Shown: positions 20,243 through 31,423 of the stretch, in pieces
Layout: each line of letters opens with the position of its first letter
Position numbering within the stretch: the stretch's first letter is position 1
NCBI RefSeq assembly: GCF_905147365.1
Contig: NC_056422.1
Coordinates: forward strand, 2,296,501-2,360,500
DNA from: Aricia agestis
Taxonomy: Eukaryota > Arthropoda > Insecta > Lepidoptera > Lycaenidae
Length of the DNA stretch: 64,000 nucleotides
Direction of reading: 5' to 3'
The notes under the pieces: generated by a model
The model's input: the letters and a program-made list of their open reading frames with translations, nothing else
The model's database searches: none
Told to the model about the DNA's origin: nothing
Made by a program: the position numbers and the translations under genes

Positions 20243-20440
20243 GACTAGATGACGCCCGCAACTCCGTTGCGCTAAAATTTATTTATCACGCTGGAACCGT
20301 ACATTTTTCTGGCATCCCATGTCCTTTCCCCGGGCTTAAAATATCTCCATGCCAAAATTTAGCAAAATCGGTTCAGCGGTTTGAGCGTGAAGAGGTAACA
20401 GACCGAGAGAATTTCACATTTATAATAATAGTATAGTATG
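20243..20440 (-). repeat. Repeat A, near-complete
   Basis: ACTAGATGACGCCCGCAACT, then AACCGTACATTTTTCTGGCA, AAATCGGTTCAGCGG and GTGAAGAGGTAACAGACCG: the reverse complement of the family order. Confidence 0.75.
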
Positions 20441-21731
20441 GAAGTATGGATGGTATATAGAAATGTATTATACAGTATCGTCACCATAATATTATCAAGA
20501 TGATCCAGGTCCGGAATATTACCGTAACATAACCAGACCGTATGTAACATAGTGTATGCGCACGCGAGCCAATCTTTCACGCATTCATCCGTCAACACAC
20601 GGCAAAGCCGCGCGCGATCATTGCCTGTTGCGTTTGTGAAAAAAAAAACAAATTTTGGAATTTGAATTTGAATTTCGAATTATTTGAAAATGGAGTGCTG
20701 TGGATAGTGTTGTGCTGTGTTTTGGATTTACGATACTATTATCGGTAGGTAATTTTTTTTTTAAATGTAAGTACTAGAATTAATTTGTTTTATAATATTT
20801 ATTAGGTATTATAGGTATAGTAGATAGTAATTATGTTCTTGTGGTAACTAAGATTTTTTCATAAGTACCTAGAGTTTTCTTATCAATTATCATCGGCGTT
20901 TATTATGTAGAGCACCGGTAAACGGCTTGGTAGTTGGTTCAACAATGCGGCCGATAAGAGTTTGATGAAATGTAACAAACTTTATCTATAGAGTGTATAA
21001 TAATGGTGGTCAAATAAACGAAGACAGAAAAACCTATAAAGATATTCTGATTCCATTTTTGATTATGTCATTACTCATTACATAAATTATATTATGTCGT
21101 GGAACTCGTGGAGATCGATATACCTTATACGGTGTACCATTTTGAATCTTTTTGTCTTAAATAATCTTTATGTGTTTATAACAAACACAATAATTATAAA
21201 AAGGTGTTAAACAAACACAATATGTCATACAATATTGTATAACATAATATTATTGTGTTTGTTTAGTTTTGATTACATAATATTATGGGTCTGCGTTGAC
21301 TTGGTATTTTGTTCCTAAAGACATGGTCACTTTTAGACAAAACAAAATAATATAGAGCGTCGAAACCCAATCTGTTGTTGTCCTGGATACTATAATCCAA
21401 CCAATATGGATTCAAGGCGCCAAAAATGCTAAAGTAACAGAAACATAACAGTTGTTTAATCCGAAGCTCTAATTACATTTTCATTAATCTACCAAACGGC
21501 ACTTTGCCGGCTTCGTGAAATTAGTGGGCTCGTATCCGTAACAATATCGGATTTTACGCTTGCGTGTCCCCTCACTAGTAATTAGGTCAATGTGCCGAAG
21601 TTTTTTTTTTGCAGTAGCGTCCCAGTGTCAGTCACTGGGGTATAGTGCCGAAGCTACAGACCACTGATTTTTCTTCTATTTTTAATTTAGAGTTTAGACA
21701 GTAAGCTCCTCTTCAGCTTCAGCTTCAGCTT
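20441..21731. other. Spacer with a CpG-rich patch and a donor-like site
   Basis: 20560-20640 is CpG-rich (AAGCCGCGCGCGATCATTGC) and is followed at 20743 by CGGTAGGTAA, a possible 5' splice site. The only ATG between (20692) opens a 5-codon frame, so at most a non-coding first exon. The rest is AT-rich with no gene. Confidence 0.25.
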
Positions 21732-22373
21732 ATACGGGGTGTAAAAAACAATGTAATAATATAAAAGTTTAGGATCTGTATGTGTCCCTGGATGAGTCTA
21801 GAGTTCATCGAAGAGCTGCAGTAGCCGGTAGCGTTGAAAGAGAAATATTTTTCTAAAATATTTTGTATGGGAAAATTCATGACGTTGCGGCATTTTTCAT
21901 AAAAACATGGAAGTCAAAACTCAAAAGCAACTCTTTCAGCGCTGCTACTCATACAATTATATTAACTTTATATAAGGGACACATACGCACCCTTTTTTTT
22001 TACACGGGGAAATGCTTTACGCATCTGATGACGTCATGACATGACGACCTCTGTGGCTCAGTGGTGAGCGCGTCGGTAGCTCAAGCCGGGGGTCGCGGGT
22101 TCGAATCCCGCCGACGGAACAAAAAGTTTTCAATGTTCCCGGGTCTGGATGTGTATTAAATATGTGTATGATATAATAAAAATCTTAAATATATGTATAG
22201 TATAAAAGTATTAAATATATTTCCGTTGTCTGGTACCTGTAACACAAGTCTTTCAGGTACTTAGCACAGGGCCAGACTGACGTGGTGTGAAGCGTCCATA
22301 GATATTATATTATTATCCCCGGCAAATTGGGGATATCAGCCGAGTATTATCACTTAGTTTTGTTACATCTGTG
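21732..22373 (+). mobile_element. MITE H copy interrupted by a tRNA-derived SINE
   Basis: The left half starts ATACGGGGTGTAAAAAACAA and holds the GGACACATACG block. TATTATCACTTAGTTTTGTTAC, its expected right end, occurs only after the SINE at 22044-22320. Boundaries are approximate. Confidence 0.5.
22044..22320 (+). mobile_element. tRNA-derived SINE
   Basis: The head resembles a tRNA gene with internal RNA polymerase III promoter boxes: A-box TGGCTCAGTGGTGAGC (22053-22068) and B-box GGTTCGAATCC (22098-22108). It continues into a non-tRNA body (GGAACAAAAAGTTTTCAATG; GGGCCAGACTGACGTGG) and ends near TATTATATTATTA. A functional tRNA is unlikely: the spacing and body continue as a SINE and no clean acceptor stem closes. 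Confidence 0.8.
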
Positions 22374-22679
22374 TTAATTGTACCTTAAATAGTCTTTAGC
22401 TTGAAAGGTAGCAGTAAGTATGTCTTTTGTTTATGTAAGGGTAAAGTTATGCGTAAATTCTAAATTCAAATTTTTAAAAATGTTACTTTTTATAGAATGA
22501 AGAAAGTAAACAAAAACCGGTATTTGTTAAAAATCGATGAAGTACCGAAAACACTTTCGATTTCAAGTGTTTTGTGACTCACAAATTATGCGCAATGTTG
22601 TATGCCGGCTTTGGATACCGTGGTGTCACAGAAAACCGAAATGATAATATTATACATGAGGAGCCAGATTCATGCTCGC

Positions 22680-22727
22680 GTGAATGTGTGTGTCTCTTTT
22701 CTCCTTCCTCTTCACGACCAAACCGCA
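22680..22727 (+). repeat. Repeat A, 5' fragment hosting MITE E
   Basis: TGAATGTGTGTGTCTC...CTCTTCACGACCAAACCG matches the 5' part of repeat A. The match breaks exactly at the MITE E end at 22728. Upstream 22374-22679 is featureless. Confidence 0.55.
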
Positions 22728-22933
22728 CAGCGGGGCTAAAATGGTCGCTTTGAAGAATCATGATATGAATCATAATATGATTCATTTTTCTAAAATCGCA
22801 AAATGCAACTCTGCTTGCAATTCATTTCTGTATTTTTGTACTGATTTGACATTTGTCAGTTTGACAGTTTTGACAATTCATTTGCTGAATTGATTGAGAT
22901 GAATTGCTAAATGTGACCATTTTAGCCCCGCTG
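22728..22933. mobile_element. Foldback MITE E, copy 3 (206 bp)
   Basis: CAGCGGGGCTAAAATGGTCG at the left, GTGACCATTTTAGCCCCGCTG-type end at the right. AATCATGATATGAATCATAA is shared with copy 2. Confidence 0.8.
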
Positions 22934-23205
22934 ATCGCAATTAACATTGAATTCAATATTGAATTGACATGATCCGACCAAATGACGTTAGTCTGTCAAC
23001 TGCCTAGGAATCAATTTCCTCGATGGTACATTATGGAAAACTTACAGATTATAATTAACTTGTAATTCAATGAAACAGCTTAGTGTGTGTGTGTGCAATT
23101 GGAATATTACACAGTATTCAGTAATCAGTAATTAACTAATTACATAGTCGAACCACGCTCTGATTCCTAGTCGATTGTCTTAGGTTATACACGGACCTTG
23201 GATAC
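22934..23205. other. Spacer, nothing recognised
   Basis: AT-rich with a short (GT)n run near 23083. Confidence 0.35.
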
Positions 23206-23375
23206 TAGCTGACCCGGCAAATGTTGTTTTACCATATAAATTATTTCTATTATCAATATAAAAAGTAGAAAACTTATTTTCAGGCCTAATGAATGTACCA
23301 AAATTTCATTAAAATCGGTTGAACCGTTTTGGAGGAGTTTGCGAACACTGTGACACGAGAATTTTATAATATATT
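23206..23375 (+). repeat. Repeat J, copy 2
   Basis: CTAGCTGACCCGGCAAATGT, then AAAATCGGTTGAACCG. Related to 12953-13138. Confidence 0.6.
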
Positions 23376-23644
23376 AGAGTTAGAGTACTTGTACTATTAT
23401 TATCTATTCTGTGGTTAGAGAGAAAGAGTCTAATCTTATATCTTTAAACGAGCAATTCTTGTATATAAATATATAATTGAAATCTCGGAATCGGCTCCAA
23501 CGATTTTCATGAAATTTAGTATATAGGGGGTTTCGGGGGCGATAAATCGATCTAGCTAGGAATCACTTTTAGAAAATGTCATTATCATCGAATACCGAGC
23601 AAAGCTCGGTCAAATAGCTAGTAGTAAATATTAAATGTACAAAT

Positions 23645-23756
23645 ACAAGGTGTAACAAAATCAATTAATGATAATACTTTAAGATATGTGTTCCTTATAT
23701 ATTATATAAAGGGTTAGGTCACTGTGAAAGTAGCAGCACTGAATGAATTTCCTTTT
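23645..23756 (+). mobile_element. MITE H, left-end fragment
   Basis: ACAAGGTGTAACAAAATCAA, AATGATAATACTTTAAG and GTGAAAGTAGCAGCACTGAA match the left half of 25559-25843. It is cut by repeat I. Confidence 0.6.
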
Positions 23757-24190
23757 TTAGGGTTACGTACCCAAAGGGTAAAAACGGGACCCTATTACTA
23801 AGACTTCGTTGTCTGTCCGTCTGTCTGTCTGTAACTCAAGAACGGTAATAGCTAGAGAGTTGAAATTTTCACAGGTTATGTATTTCTGTTGCCGCTATAA
23901 CAACAAATACTAAAAACAAAATAAAATTAATATTTAAGGGGGCTTCCATACAACAAACGTGATTTTTTTGGCCTTTTTTGCTCTATATCAAAAATGGCAA
24001 CAGGTAGGTACTTGAATTTTTCTCAAAGTCCTTAGTAATATAATTATGTACTTTAATATTTAATTTTAATACTAAAATAAAATAAAAAATTAAGGGGGGC
24101 TCCCATACATAAAACACAATTTTTGGTCTAATTTTGCTCTATAATGGTACGGAACCCTTCGTGCGCGAGTCCGACTCGCACTTGGCCGAT
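23757..24190 (+). repeat. Repeat I, full-length-like copy
   Basis: From TTAGGGTTACGTACCCAAAG through a GTCTGTCCGTCTGTCTG run, AATTTTCACAGGTTATG and GGGGGCTTCCATACAACAAA to GCGAGTCCGACTCGCACTTG. Collinear with 63461-63905 (434 and 445 bp). Confidence 0.75.
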
Positions 24191-24377
24191 TATTATTTAA
24201 GTAGGTAACTATTTAATGAATGAACCAATTCATGTTCTTGAGTTGAGGCATTTCTCCAAAACCATACAATTTTGGATACGGAGGAGGATACGGAGCTGCG
24301 ATTTGCGACTCTGTGAGCGTACACTATTCAAATAATATGAGTAACTTTTGAAAAACTTAAACTCTTAACACTTTTAA

Positions 24378-24695
24378 CGTGGGAGAGCCATGCTGCGGCA
24401 CGAATGGGCCGGCTCGACCGGAGAATTACCACGTTCTCATAGAAAACCGGCGTGAAACAGCGCTTGCGCTGTGTTTCGCCGCGTGAGTGAGTTTACCGGA
24501 GGCCCAATCCCCTACCCAATTCCCTTCCCTACCCTCCCCTATTCCCTTCTTTACCCTCCCCTATTACATAATCCCCTTTTAAAAGGCCGGTAACGCACCT
24601 GCAGCTCTTCTGATGCTGCGAGTGTCCATGGGCGACGGAAGTTGCTTTCCATCAGGTGACCCGTTTGCTCGTTTGCCCCCGTATTTCATAAAAAA
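24378..24695 (+). mobile_element. SINE-like element C, copy 1
   Basis: Starts CGTGGGAGAGCCATGC. A GGCTCGACCGGAG box could be a degenerate B-box. Then a GAAACAGCGCTTGCGCTGTG palindrome, a CCCTACCCTCCCCTATTCCC tract of variable length, GGCCGGTAACGCACCTGCAG, and TTTCATAAAAA at the end. Confidence 0.8.
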
Positions 24696-25558
24696 TCTAA
24701 AATAAAATAAAAATAGTGACACAGCTGAAACATCTTCCAAAAGAAGATAATTAATTACAAATTAATTAAAAGTAATAATATGTTACATAAAGTAATTAAC
24801 TAATTACCGTGTACAGTTAACACTACAATATAATTGTTATAATTGCGGTTACATCAAACGAACGTAACTATAATGAGTATAATATATCACAAGTTTTCAG
24901 CAACTTTCTCAGTTAGGTAATTTGTCGCCGACTTTCGTAAAGGCCAAGGTGTTTATCTCTTCTATGGCAAAAAATGTAACATTAGGATATAATATTATTA
25001 TGTATTAGCAGGTATTAGCAATATTTTCGCGCTACAAAGTTTTCTAAACCATTGGTTGACGGTTGACAGGCCCCAAAAATAACGTTTTGTCTTTGCATGA
25101 ATTGTTGCCTTATTGGTGTCTGTTGACATATTTTGTAAAAATAATTTAATCACACTTTGAGAATTGAGAATGGCTGTTCTATACAAATAGTAGTATTTCT
25201 ACCTTGTCAGATGCGTCTCGGATCATCTGCTTATCAAACACACATAAAAATGAATAAATTTGAATATTTTATCGATATATCGAGAAAGTAGAAAGTGTTA
25301 CATCACTATATAACAGATTACGCAAAAAACCATCGACAAACCATCGAATTATGAAAATTCATAGCGTGTCATTATTACCATCGATCATCATCATCACCTT
25401 GTTACGTGTTTAAATTGGAATTTTTTAATATGGTCAGGGACATAATTTATTGGCTCTATCAATAATCTGTGATAGGAAAAGTGTATGTTGACAAGTGACT
25501 TGCCAATATCCTGTGTTAAATAAGATAGTCCGAAATAAAACCCATAGCATATAATATA
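24696..25558. other. AT-rich spacer, nothing recognised
   Basis: No gene or bounded repeat supported. Confidence 0.35.
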
Positions 25559-25843
25559 CAGGGTGTTACAAAAGTCAAAACTAAGTGATAATTACTTTAG
25601 GGTGTGTCTACCGGGTAGACACATCCAAAATTTGACTCTACCCCCAACTCTACTTCGCTGTGAAAGTGGCAGCGCTGAAAGAGTAACTTTTTTCACCTTT
25701 CAATAAAAAAACATGATTTCGGATGGGGACGCTTGTCCATACAAATCACAAAAAAAACTTTGCTCTTTTTGAGCTGCTGTGAACTCTATATAAGCAACAC
25801 ACACACATTCAAAATTATTATCGCTTAGTTTTGTTACACCCTG
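25559..25843 (+). mobile_element. MITE H, intact copy (285 bp), TA-flanked
   Basis: CAGGGTGTTACAAAA at the left and TTTTGTTACACCCTG at the right, each bounded by TA, as expected for Tc1/mariner-type insertion. Other copies: 14186-14555, 21732-22373, 23645-23756. Confidence 0.8.
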
Positions 25844-26191
25844 TATACGTGCACATGGCGTATATTTTGGTACGAATCGATAGAATATGGCTTCATTTCC
25901 AGACGTCATGAGGACTGGCCAGTACGCTGGGTCATCAGGAGCATGCAAACAAGATCTCCATCAAACACGATGAAAATACGTCAAGCCGCTGTGTTTTAAC
26001 ATTGACATTTAACAATATCGATTATGTCTATTATTATAAAAACCGAAGTTTTTATTCAATTTCATGGCTATTATATGATGAAGTTACACAATGGCCAATC
26101 CTATTTCAATTATTAAGGTCATAATGGATATGAAACAAAGCTTAGAGAAACTTAATAATATGTAGTTCTTTTCAAATTCTAACAATATTCA

Positions 26192-26620
26192 AAGGAAAGA
26201 AGGAGGGGCATATCGTACCCACCAATGTAGCACGTTGAGAACTTTTCAAGCCCTTTCATTTGGTATATGTCTCAACGTGCTACAGCTTGGATCAGTGCCG
26301 TAAATAGCCTTTTTTGCGCCCTGTGCGAGCTTATATAACTGCTCCCTTGTTTTTTAACTGACTTGCAAAAAGGAGAAGGTTATAAATATCTATAATAATA
26401 TGTCCGGCTGTAGATATATTTTTTTTTACTACATTGGAAAACATCTCTGGGACGCAGCGGGATGTACTTATCGGAAGCAATTCGAAAAAATAAGAGTCTA
26501 CCTGGCCATTTTTGCGCCCCCCCAGAGTCTACGCCCTGTGCCTGGGCACCGGTGGCACCGCTCTATTTACGGCACTAGCTTGGATACGGGTCCCATACAA
26601 AAATGCCCCTTCTTCTTTGT
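26192..26620. mobile_element. Nested foldback cluster
   Basis: Three inverted pairs lie in one block. Outer: AAGAAGGAGGGGCAT (left) and ATGCCCCTTCTTCTTT (right). Middle: CAGTGCCGTAAATAG (26291) and CTATTTACGGCACTA (26562). A hairpin of GTAGCACGTTGAGA with TCTCAACGTGCTAC (26227-26283). It also contains an ACTTGCAAAAAGGAGAAGGT short repeat (26358 onward). Confidence 0.6.
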
Positions 26621-26777
26621 AGGAAACTCATTCAACTGTACTGTCAAGCTGTTACTTGACAGGCTGATTCATAAGTATAATATATGATAGAATCCTAACT
26701 TATTGCTACACGCGCTTAACTCTCGATCTTGCTAGGTTTTATTTTCGGAAAAACATATTTTTCTTTTTAATCGATTT

Positions 26778-27111
26778 GGGGTGGGTTGCACCAACTTACT
26801 TTAACTATAACTGTAACTTTAACTATAACTTTAACTACAATGCAGAATGTCAAATCTTTGGTTAAAGTAAAAAATGGACGCCGTATTTAACCATAACCAT
26901 AGAGCTCGACAAGGCTTTAAATGCACGTGGCGAAAAAAGGAACTAACGCTGTCATCATACAAAAACGCAATTTTTGACCGTTCTCCTTTACCAGCAGGGC
27001 CCACGTTCATTCAAACTTTAAAGCCTTGTCAAAGTTAAAGTTAGCTTTGACTATAACCATAACTTTGACCATAACTTTAACTTTAACCACGCCTCTGATT
27101 GCAACCCACCC
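26778..27111 (+). mobile_element. MITE B, copy 3
   Basis: GGGTGGGTTGCACCAAC at the left, GATTGCAACCCACCC at the right, with the family interior AGAGCTCGACAAGGCTTTAA. No clean TWA duplication here. Confidence 0.75.
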
Positions 27112-27749
27112 TTAAATTTATGTTGTAGAATTTTGAAAAAGTGGAATATTAATTTCGTCGTCAGTTTCAGAAGTGTCGTGGTCTTGAACGCAGAAAACCC
27201 GGGTTTTCTTTTTGGAATATCGTATGTACATTTTTTTTTATACCAAGGCAACCTCGGTCATAAGTATTAGGGAAAACTTAAAGGAGGTAGGGAAAGGAAA
27301 AGAAGCCGTTGTGTTATATTCATCACAGCATTGCAGTAACTGTAGTAAATGTTAGTAAATAATATGACAAACTGTTTGACACGGTGATATGTAATCTCGT
27401 ACATAATATGCCGATCGGCACTAGGTAATACACAGTAATTACGATGTAGCGTGACAGACTTCTAGACTTTCTAGTACGTTTCCAGACGACCTAGGTAACA
27501 ATTTTTATCGATAACATGTTGACAACACTATTCTGTTTTTAAACTAGGAATGGAATATTTTTTTAAAACAGAATAGTAACTGCGAATGAGAAATGATATT
27601 TTTACGACATGCTAAGAAAAAACAGCTTGTACAAAAAAATTCGGGATAAAAACTATAATATCCATTTCCATAACTAAATTTTTCCAATGGTTTATTCATA
27701 AAGTACTTTTTCACTGACAGGAAGACAGACATACAATATCTTGTATCCT
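27112..27749. other. Spacer, nothing recognised
   Basis: ATTCTGTTTTTAAACTAGGAATGG and TTTTAAAACAGAAT form a short inverted pair (27531-27569). No gene. Confidence 0.35.
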
Positions 27750-27962
27750 TAGTCCTTCCTTACTAATATTAATAAATGTGTGACCGTCTAATGGTCTATT
27801 ACTCGTAGTTCTATTACCCCTTCACGCTTATATGGTTGAACCAATTTAGATGGGTATGAAAATACTTTGAGAGTTTGGAAAGGACATAGAACAGTTTTAG
27901 TTGCTAAAAATATACGGTTTCTGGGCGATAAATAAATTAGGCACTACCGGAGTTGCTAAGAG
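27750..27962 (+). repeat. Repeat A, diverged copy
   Basis: CCCCTTCACGCTTATATGGTTG, TTGGAAAGGACATAGAACAG and CTACCGGAGTTGC follow family order with many changes. Confidence 0.55.
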
Positions 27963-28251
27963 GCTAAAATTTTACTTTAAATTGGCCAATAGAAAGAAAA
28001 TTTCAGGAACGTCAAAAGTGTTCCAATTTCGAATTGCAAATTCGAATATCGAAGCGAGAATATTATAGCGAACCAACCCAGTTGTTCGCTGACTAATGGA
28101 CCGAGAAGTACGTTCTTAGTACACTTATTAAATGAAAATGAGGTTAGAAAAGACTGGACAATAGAATTAATGTATTCATATAATATTTACAAACTACTAT
28201 ATACTGTTCTTTATTAGATTGCTTGTATAGCTCCGTGCAGAAATTAGTGAA

Positions 28252-28470
28252 TGTCCTGTTCCGGGACTCTACATTTAAGTTTGGTGGTACGTTAAATTTA
28301 CATAGCACGATGAACTTTAAATGAACAGTATTGTAGTGTATGTGTCACCTCCCCCCTATATAAGTTAGGCTAAGTAGCTAGTAAGTGCACTCAATAAAGG
28401 TTAACCGTGAAGATAACATCTTTTAATAGTCTCCCCGAAGCCTGCACATTGCATGGCGACCCTGCCAGTG
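28252..28470 (+). mobile_element. Possible LTR with adjacent primer-binding site
   Basis: TGTCCTGTTCCGGG to CTGCACATTGCA would give TG...CA ends. Inside are TATATAAG (about 28359) and AATAAAGG (about 28393), a promoter and poly(A)-signal order expected of an LTR. TGGCGACCCTGCCAG follows at 28454, like the TGGCGACC-type primer-binding sites of some insect LTR elements. No second LTR or gag/pol follows. Left edge uncertain. Confidence 0.4.
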
Positions 28471-28894
28471 CTGCCTCGTGGCAGCGCTGCGCAGTAGGTA
28501 CAGGGGATCCTGCACATTGCAGTTTAACCTGTATAACACAAAATGAAATAAAAAATTGGACCGCGCGTCTTCCGCGCGACGCTTCTATTCCGTTCCTCTG
28601 CGGTGGTGTAAATTGAGCCTGATTTAATACTTTACTTACTCACTTTCTAACTTAATATTATATACTTAAGTAAGTAAGCCCACTGAGCATTGTCATTCAG
28701 TTCTTTATGAGCGGAATGGTCAAACCTATCTACTCCATAACGGTATAAAATATCGCACGGCTCCGAGCGGTCTCGTATGAATGAAGTATATTGAGCAGGT
28801 GATTGCCTAGTAAGTTTATGGACTACAAAATGGCGCCCACAACTCGTGTATCGCGCGGGAACCGTACATATTTCTGGGATAAAAAGTATCCTTC

Positions 28895-29555
28895 TAGTGG
28901 TTCCCAATCTTTTTCAGCCTGCGGCGCACTTACACGTCACAATGTTTTGTCAGGGCGCGGCGCCCTACTATACCTAGTTAAAGATTAATAAATAAACACC
29001 TTTAATGATTATAGTTAGGTTAAGCAGGTAAATAATAATAAGCAAATATTTAAGTTGGGTTGCACCAGAGGCGTGGTTAAAATTATGGTTATAGTTAAGG
29101 CAAATTTAACTTTAACTTTATCCTTAACTTTGACTAGAAAAATTGACAGATGACAGCTGATCCAACAAGGTTATTAATGCACGTGGGCGGGGGCGCTGCT
29201 GGTAAAGGAGAACTGTCAAAAATGGCGTTTTTGTACGATGACAGCGTTAGTTCATTTTCGCCACATGCATTTAAAACCTTGTCCAGCTCTATGGTTATGG
29301 TTAAATATAGTGTTTTAATGGCGTCCATTTTTAACTTTAACCAAAGATTTGACATTTTGCATGGTAGTTAAAGTTAAATTTACAGTTAAAGTTAAAGTTT
29401 GTTGGTGCAACCCAGACTTAATGATCTGCCTGCTTTAAATATCATTAATATTATAATTTTATTTTATAATATTCGTGGTTATGGATAATGATGGAGATTG
29501 GAGGATCGACTCACGGCGCACCAGGACGCCGCGGCGCACACTTTGGGAACCCCTG
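28895..29555. mobile_element. hAT-type element, itself carrying MITE B
   Basis: TAGTGGTTCCCAATC at the left and CTTTGGGAACCCCTG at the right, with CCTGCGGCGCAC and GCGGCGCACAC sub-terminal blocks. No perfect 8-bp duplication could be aligned. No transposase present. Confidence 0.6.
29054..29417 (-). mobile_element. MITE B, copy 4
   Basis: GTTGGGTTGCACCAGAGGCG at the left and GGTGCAACCCAGAC at the right. The interior runs in reverse family order (AATTGACAGATGACAGCTGA; CGTGGGCGGGGGCGCTGCTG). Confidence 0.75.
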
Positions 29556-30194
29556 CTATATATCCTTTCTCGAGACTTTTAAAGTATCTTCACACCAAAT
29601 TTTAGTAAAATCGGTTCAGCGGTTTGGGCGTGAAGTGGTGACAGGCAGACTAACATAAAGACGCAATTTCGCTTTTACATCACTAGTGCTTATAATATGG
29701 GTATAGCTTAAAGAAACTGGCAAACAGAATAATATTGCCAATTACTTTACTAAAACGTCGCCACACGTAACTCATCCAAGACATGATCAATCAGATCGGT
29801 CTACAAATCCAGATGCGGTTATATAGATCGTCTTCAAACCACATAGCTACAGAAAATAGTAAGTAGAGCTCGGCAAGGCATTAAATGAACGTGGCGAAAA
29901 AGGGAACTAACGCTGCCATCATACAAAAACGACAGCTCTCCTTTACCAGCAGCGCCCCCGACCACGTTCATTTAAAGCAGTCTTTCCCAAAGTGGGTGAT
30001 AACGCCCCCTTGTGGGCGCTGGAGGTCTAAAGGGGGGCGGTGTGGGACCCAGAAAAAAAGAGTGCGTTGTGTAGAGGCTTGGGGGGTGATCTATTACATC
30101 TGGATTAGAGATGTGCCGATCATGACTTTGGCCGACTAGCCGACTAGCCGATTAGTCGGCTGCAAAGAAGCCGACTAATAGCCGAGAAATGTAT

Positions 30195-30507
30195 ACGTGG
30201 GAGAGCCATGCTTCGGCACGAATGGGCCGGCTCGACCGGAGAAATACCACGTTCTCACAGAAAACCGGCGTGAAACAGCGCTTGCGCTGTGTTTCGCCGA
30301 GTGAGTGAGTTTTACCGGAGGTCCAATCCCCTACCCTATTCCCTTCCCTACCCTCCCCTATTCCCCTCCCTTCCCTACCTTCCCTATTACCCTATACCCT
30401 CCTAAAAGGCCGGCAACGCACCTGCAGCTCTTCTGATGCTGCGAGTGTCCATGGGCGACGGAAGTTGCTTTCCATCAGGTGACCCGTTTGCTCGTTTGCC
30501 CCCTTAT
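30195..30507 (+). mobile_element. SINE-like element C, copy 2
   Basis: Full family order from CGTGGGAGAGCCATGC to TTTGCCCCCTTATG. The A tail is replaced by repeat A sequence. Confidence 0.8.
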
Positions 30508-30630
30508 GAAATTTGGTATGGAGATACCTTGAGTTTCGGAAAAGGACATACTTTTTATCCTGGAAAAATGTACGGTTCCCACGAGATAAACGAATGTTGG
30601 CGCAACGGAGTTGCGGGCGTCATCTAGTTA
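30508..30630 (+). repeat. Repeat A, 3' half adjoining SINE C
   Basis: AAATTTGGTATGGAGATACC to GGCGTCATCTAGTTA. It begins directly at the SINE end, so a deletion or insertion joined them. Confidence 0.7.
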
Positions 30631-30912
30631 TAAATAATGAACAAGGTTTTTCTTTAATATAATTTCAATAATAGCAAAAAAGTAAAAAGCCGATTAGTCG
30701 GCGCTTTTTGCCGACTGTTCGCCCACTAGTCGCCGACTACAAAAGTGGCCGGATAGTCGGCGACTAGTCGGCACATCTCTTATCTGGATGCATTTAAAAT
30801 TGAAACAAGGGGGACGCTAAAACATAATTTGTTTACAAAGTGGGCAGTAGACGTTTAGGAATCCCTGATTTAAAGCCTTGTCGCACTTTAATAGCTGACG
30901 CTCTCAACTCTG

Positions 30913-31063
30913 TAGGCCGTATTACGAAACCGTTTTGAGACTCAAACAATCGGCTGAGAATGCCGCGTCCTGCTCTAACAACGTCATTTCTCGTTTGTTA
31001 GAGTAGGATGCGGCATTCTCGTCCGATTGTTTGAGTCTTAAAACGGTTTCGTAGTACGGCCTC
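30913..31063. mobile_element. Foldback MITE, about 150 bp
   Basis: AGGCCGTATTACGAAACCGT pairs with ACGGTTTCGTAGTACGGCCT, and GAGACTCAAACAATCGG with CCGATTGTTTGAGTCTT. The stem extends through GAATGCCGCGTCCTGCTCTA. Confidence 0.8.
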
Positions 31064-31071
31064 ATTCATTT

Positions 31072-31235
31072 ATCACGCAAACCGTGCATTTTTCCCTGGT
31101 TAAAAAGTATGCTATGACTTTCCCCGGGACTCAAAGTATCTCCATACCTCAACAAAATCGTTTCGGCGGTTTGGGCGTTAAGAGGTAACAGGCAGACACA
31201 TTTTCGCATTTATAATATTAGTATGCATTGGTCTG
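31072..31235 (-). repeat. Repeat A, partial
   Basis: TATCACGCAAACCGTGCATT, AACAAAATCGTTTCGGCGG and GTTAAGAGGTAACAGGCAG. Confidence 0.65.
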
Positions 31236-31296
31236 AGGTTTGATTTTCGGGAAAGGACGTAGTTTCATAAGTTGTAACTTGTCAACCCTGGATTCA

Positions 31297-31423
31297 GGGA
31301 CCTATCAGATAGGGAGCGGTCACGCGGTCAAGCGTTCTTCGTTCGCATTCTGCGTTCGAGCGGTCTGTCCGCTAACCGTCTGTCACGGAGGACCGTTACC
31401 GCTCTCTGTCTGATAGGTCCCTT
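31297..31423. mobile_element. Foldback MITE, about 127 bp
   Basis: GGGACCTATCAGATAGGGAG pairs with CTCTCTGTCTGATAGGTCCC, and AGCGGTCACGCGGT with ACCGTTACCGCT. CpG-rich. Confidence 0.75.

Larger units (their letters stand above)
28820..29690 (-). repeat. Repeat A split by a hAT-type element
   Basis: The 3' half (AAAATGGCGCCCACAACTCG to GGGATAAAAAGTATC) stops at about 28894. The 5' half resumes at about 29560 (CCTTTCTCGAGACTTTTAAA, AAAATCGGTTCAGCGG, GCGTGAAGTGGTGACAGG). Confidence 0.65.
30106..30781. mobile_element. Second hAT-type element with perfect 8-bp duplication ATCTGGAT
   Basis: ATCTGGAT at 30098-30105 and 30782-30789. Ends TAGAGATGTGCCG and CGGCACATCTCTT, with sub-terminal GCCGACTAG/GATTAGTCGGC repeats. 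It hosts SINE C and a repeat A piece. Confidence 0.85.
29978..30867. mobile_element. hAT-type element with perfect 8-bp duplication ATTTAAAG
   Basis: ATTTAAAG lies at 29970-29977 and 30868-30875. Left end CAGTCTTTCCCAAAGTGGG; the right end contains CAAAGTGGGCAGTAGACG and finishes GGAATCCCTG. It contains a further hAT-type element. Confidence 0.8.
29866..30905 (+). mobile_element. MITE B fragment, host of a deep nest
   Basis: AGAGCTCGGCAAGGCATTAA, GAACGTGGCGAAAAAGGGAA and CAGCAGCGCCCCCGACCACG to 29977, resuming CCTTGTCGCACTTT at 30876. Its TIRs are absent, so it is an older partial copy. Confidence 0.6.

Noticed and set aside
22052..22124. tRNA gene with clear A and B boxes
   Set aside because: It continues into a long non-tRNA body and lacks a closing acceptor stem, so it is the head of a SINE.
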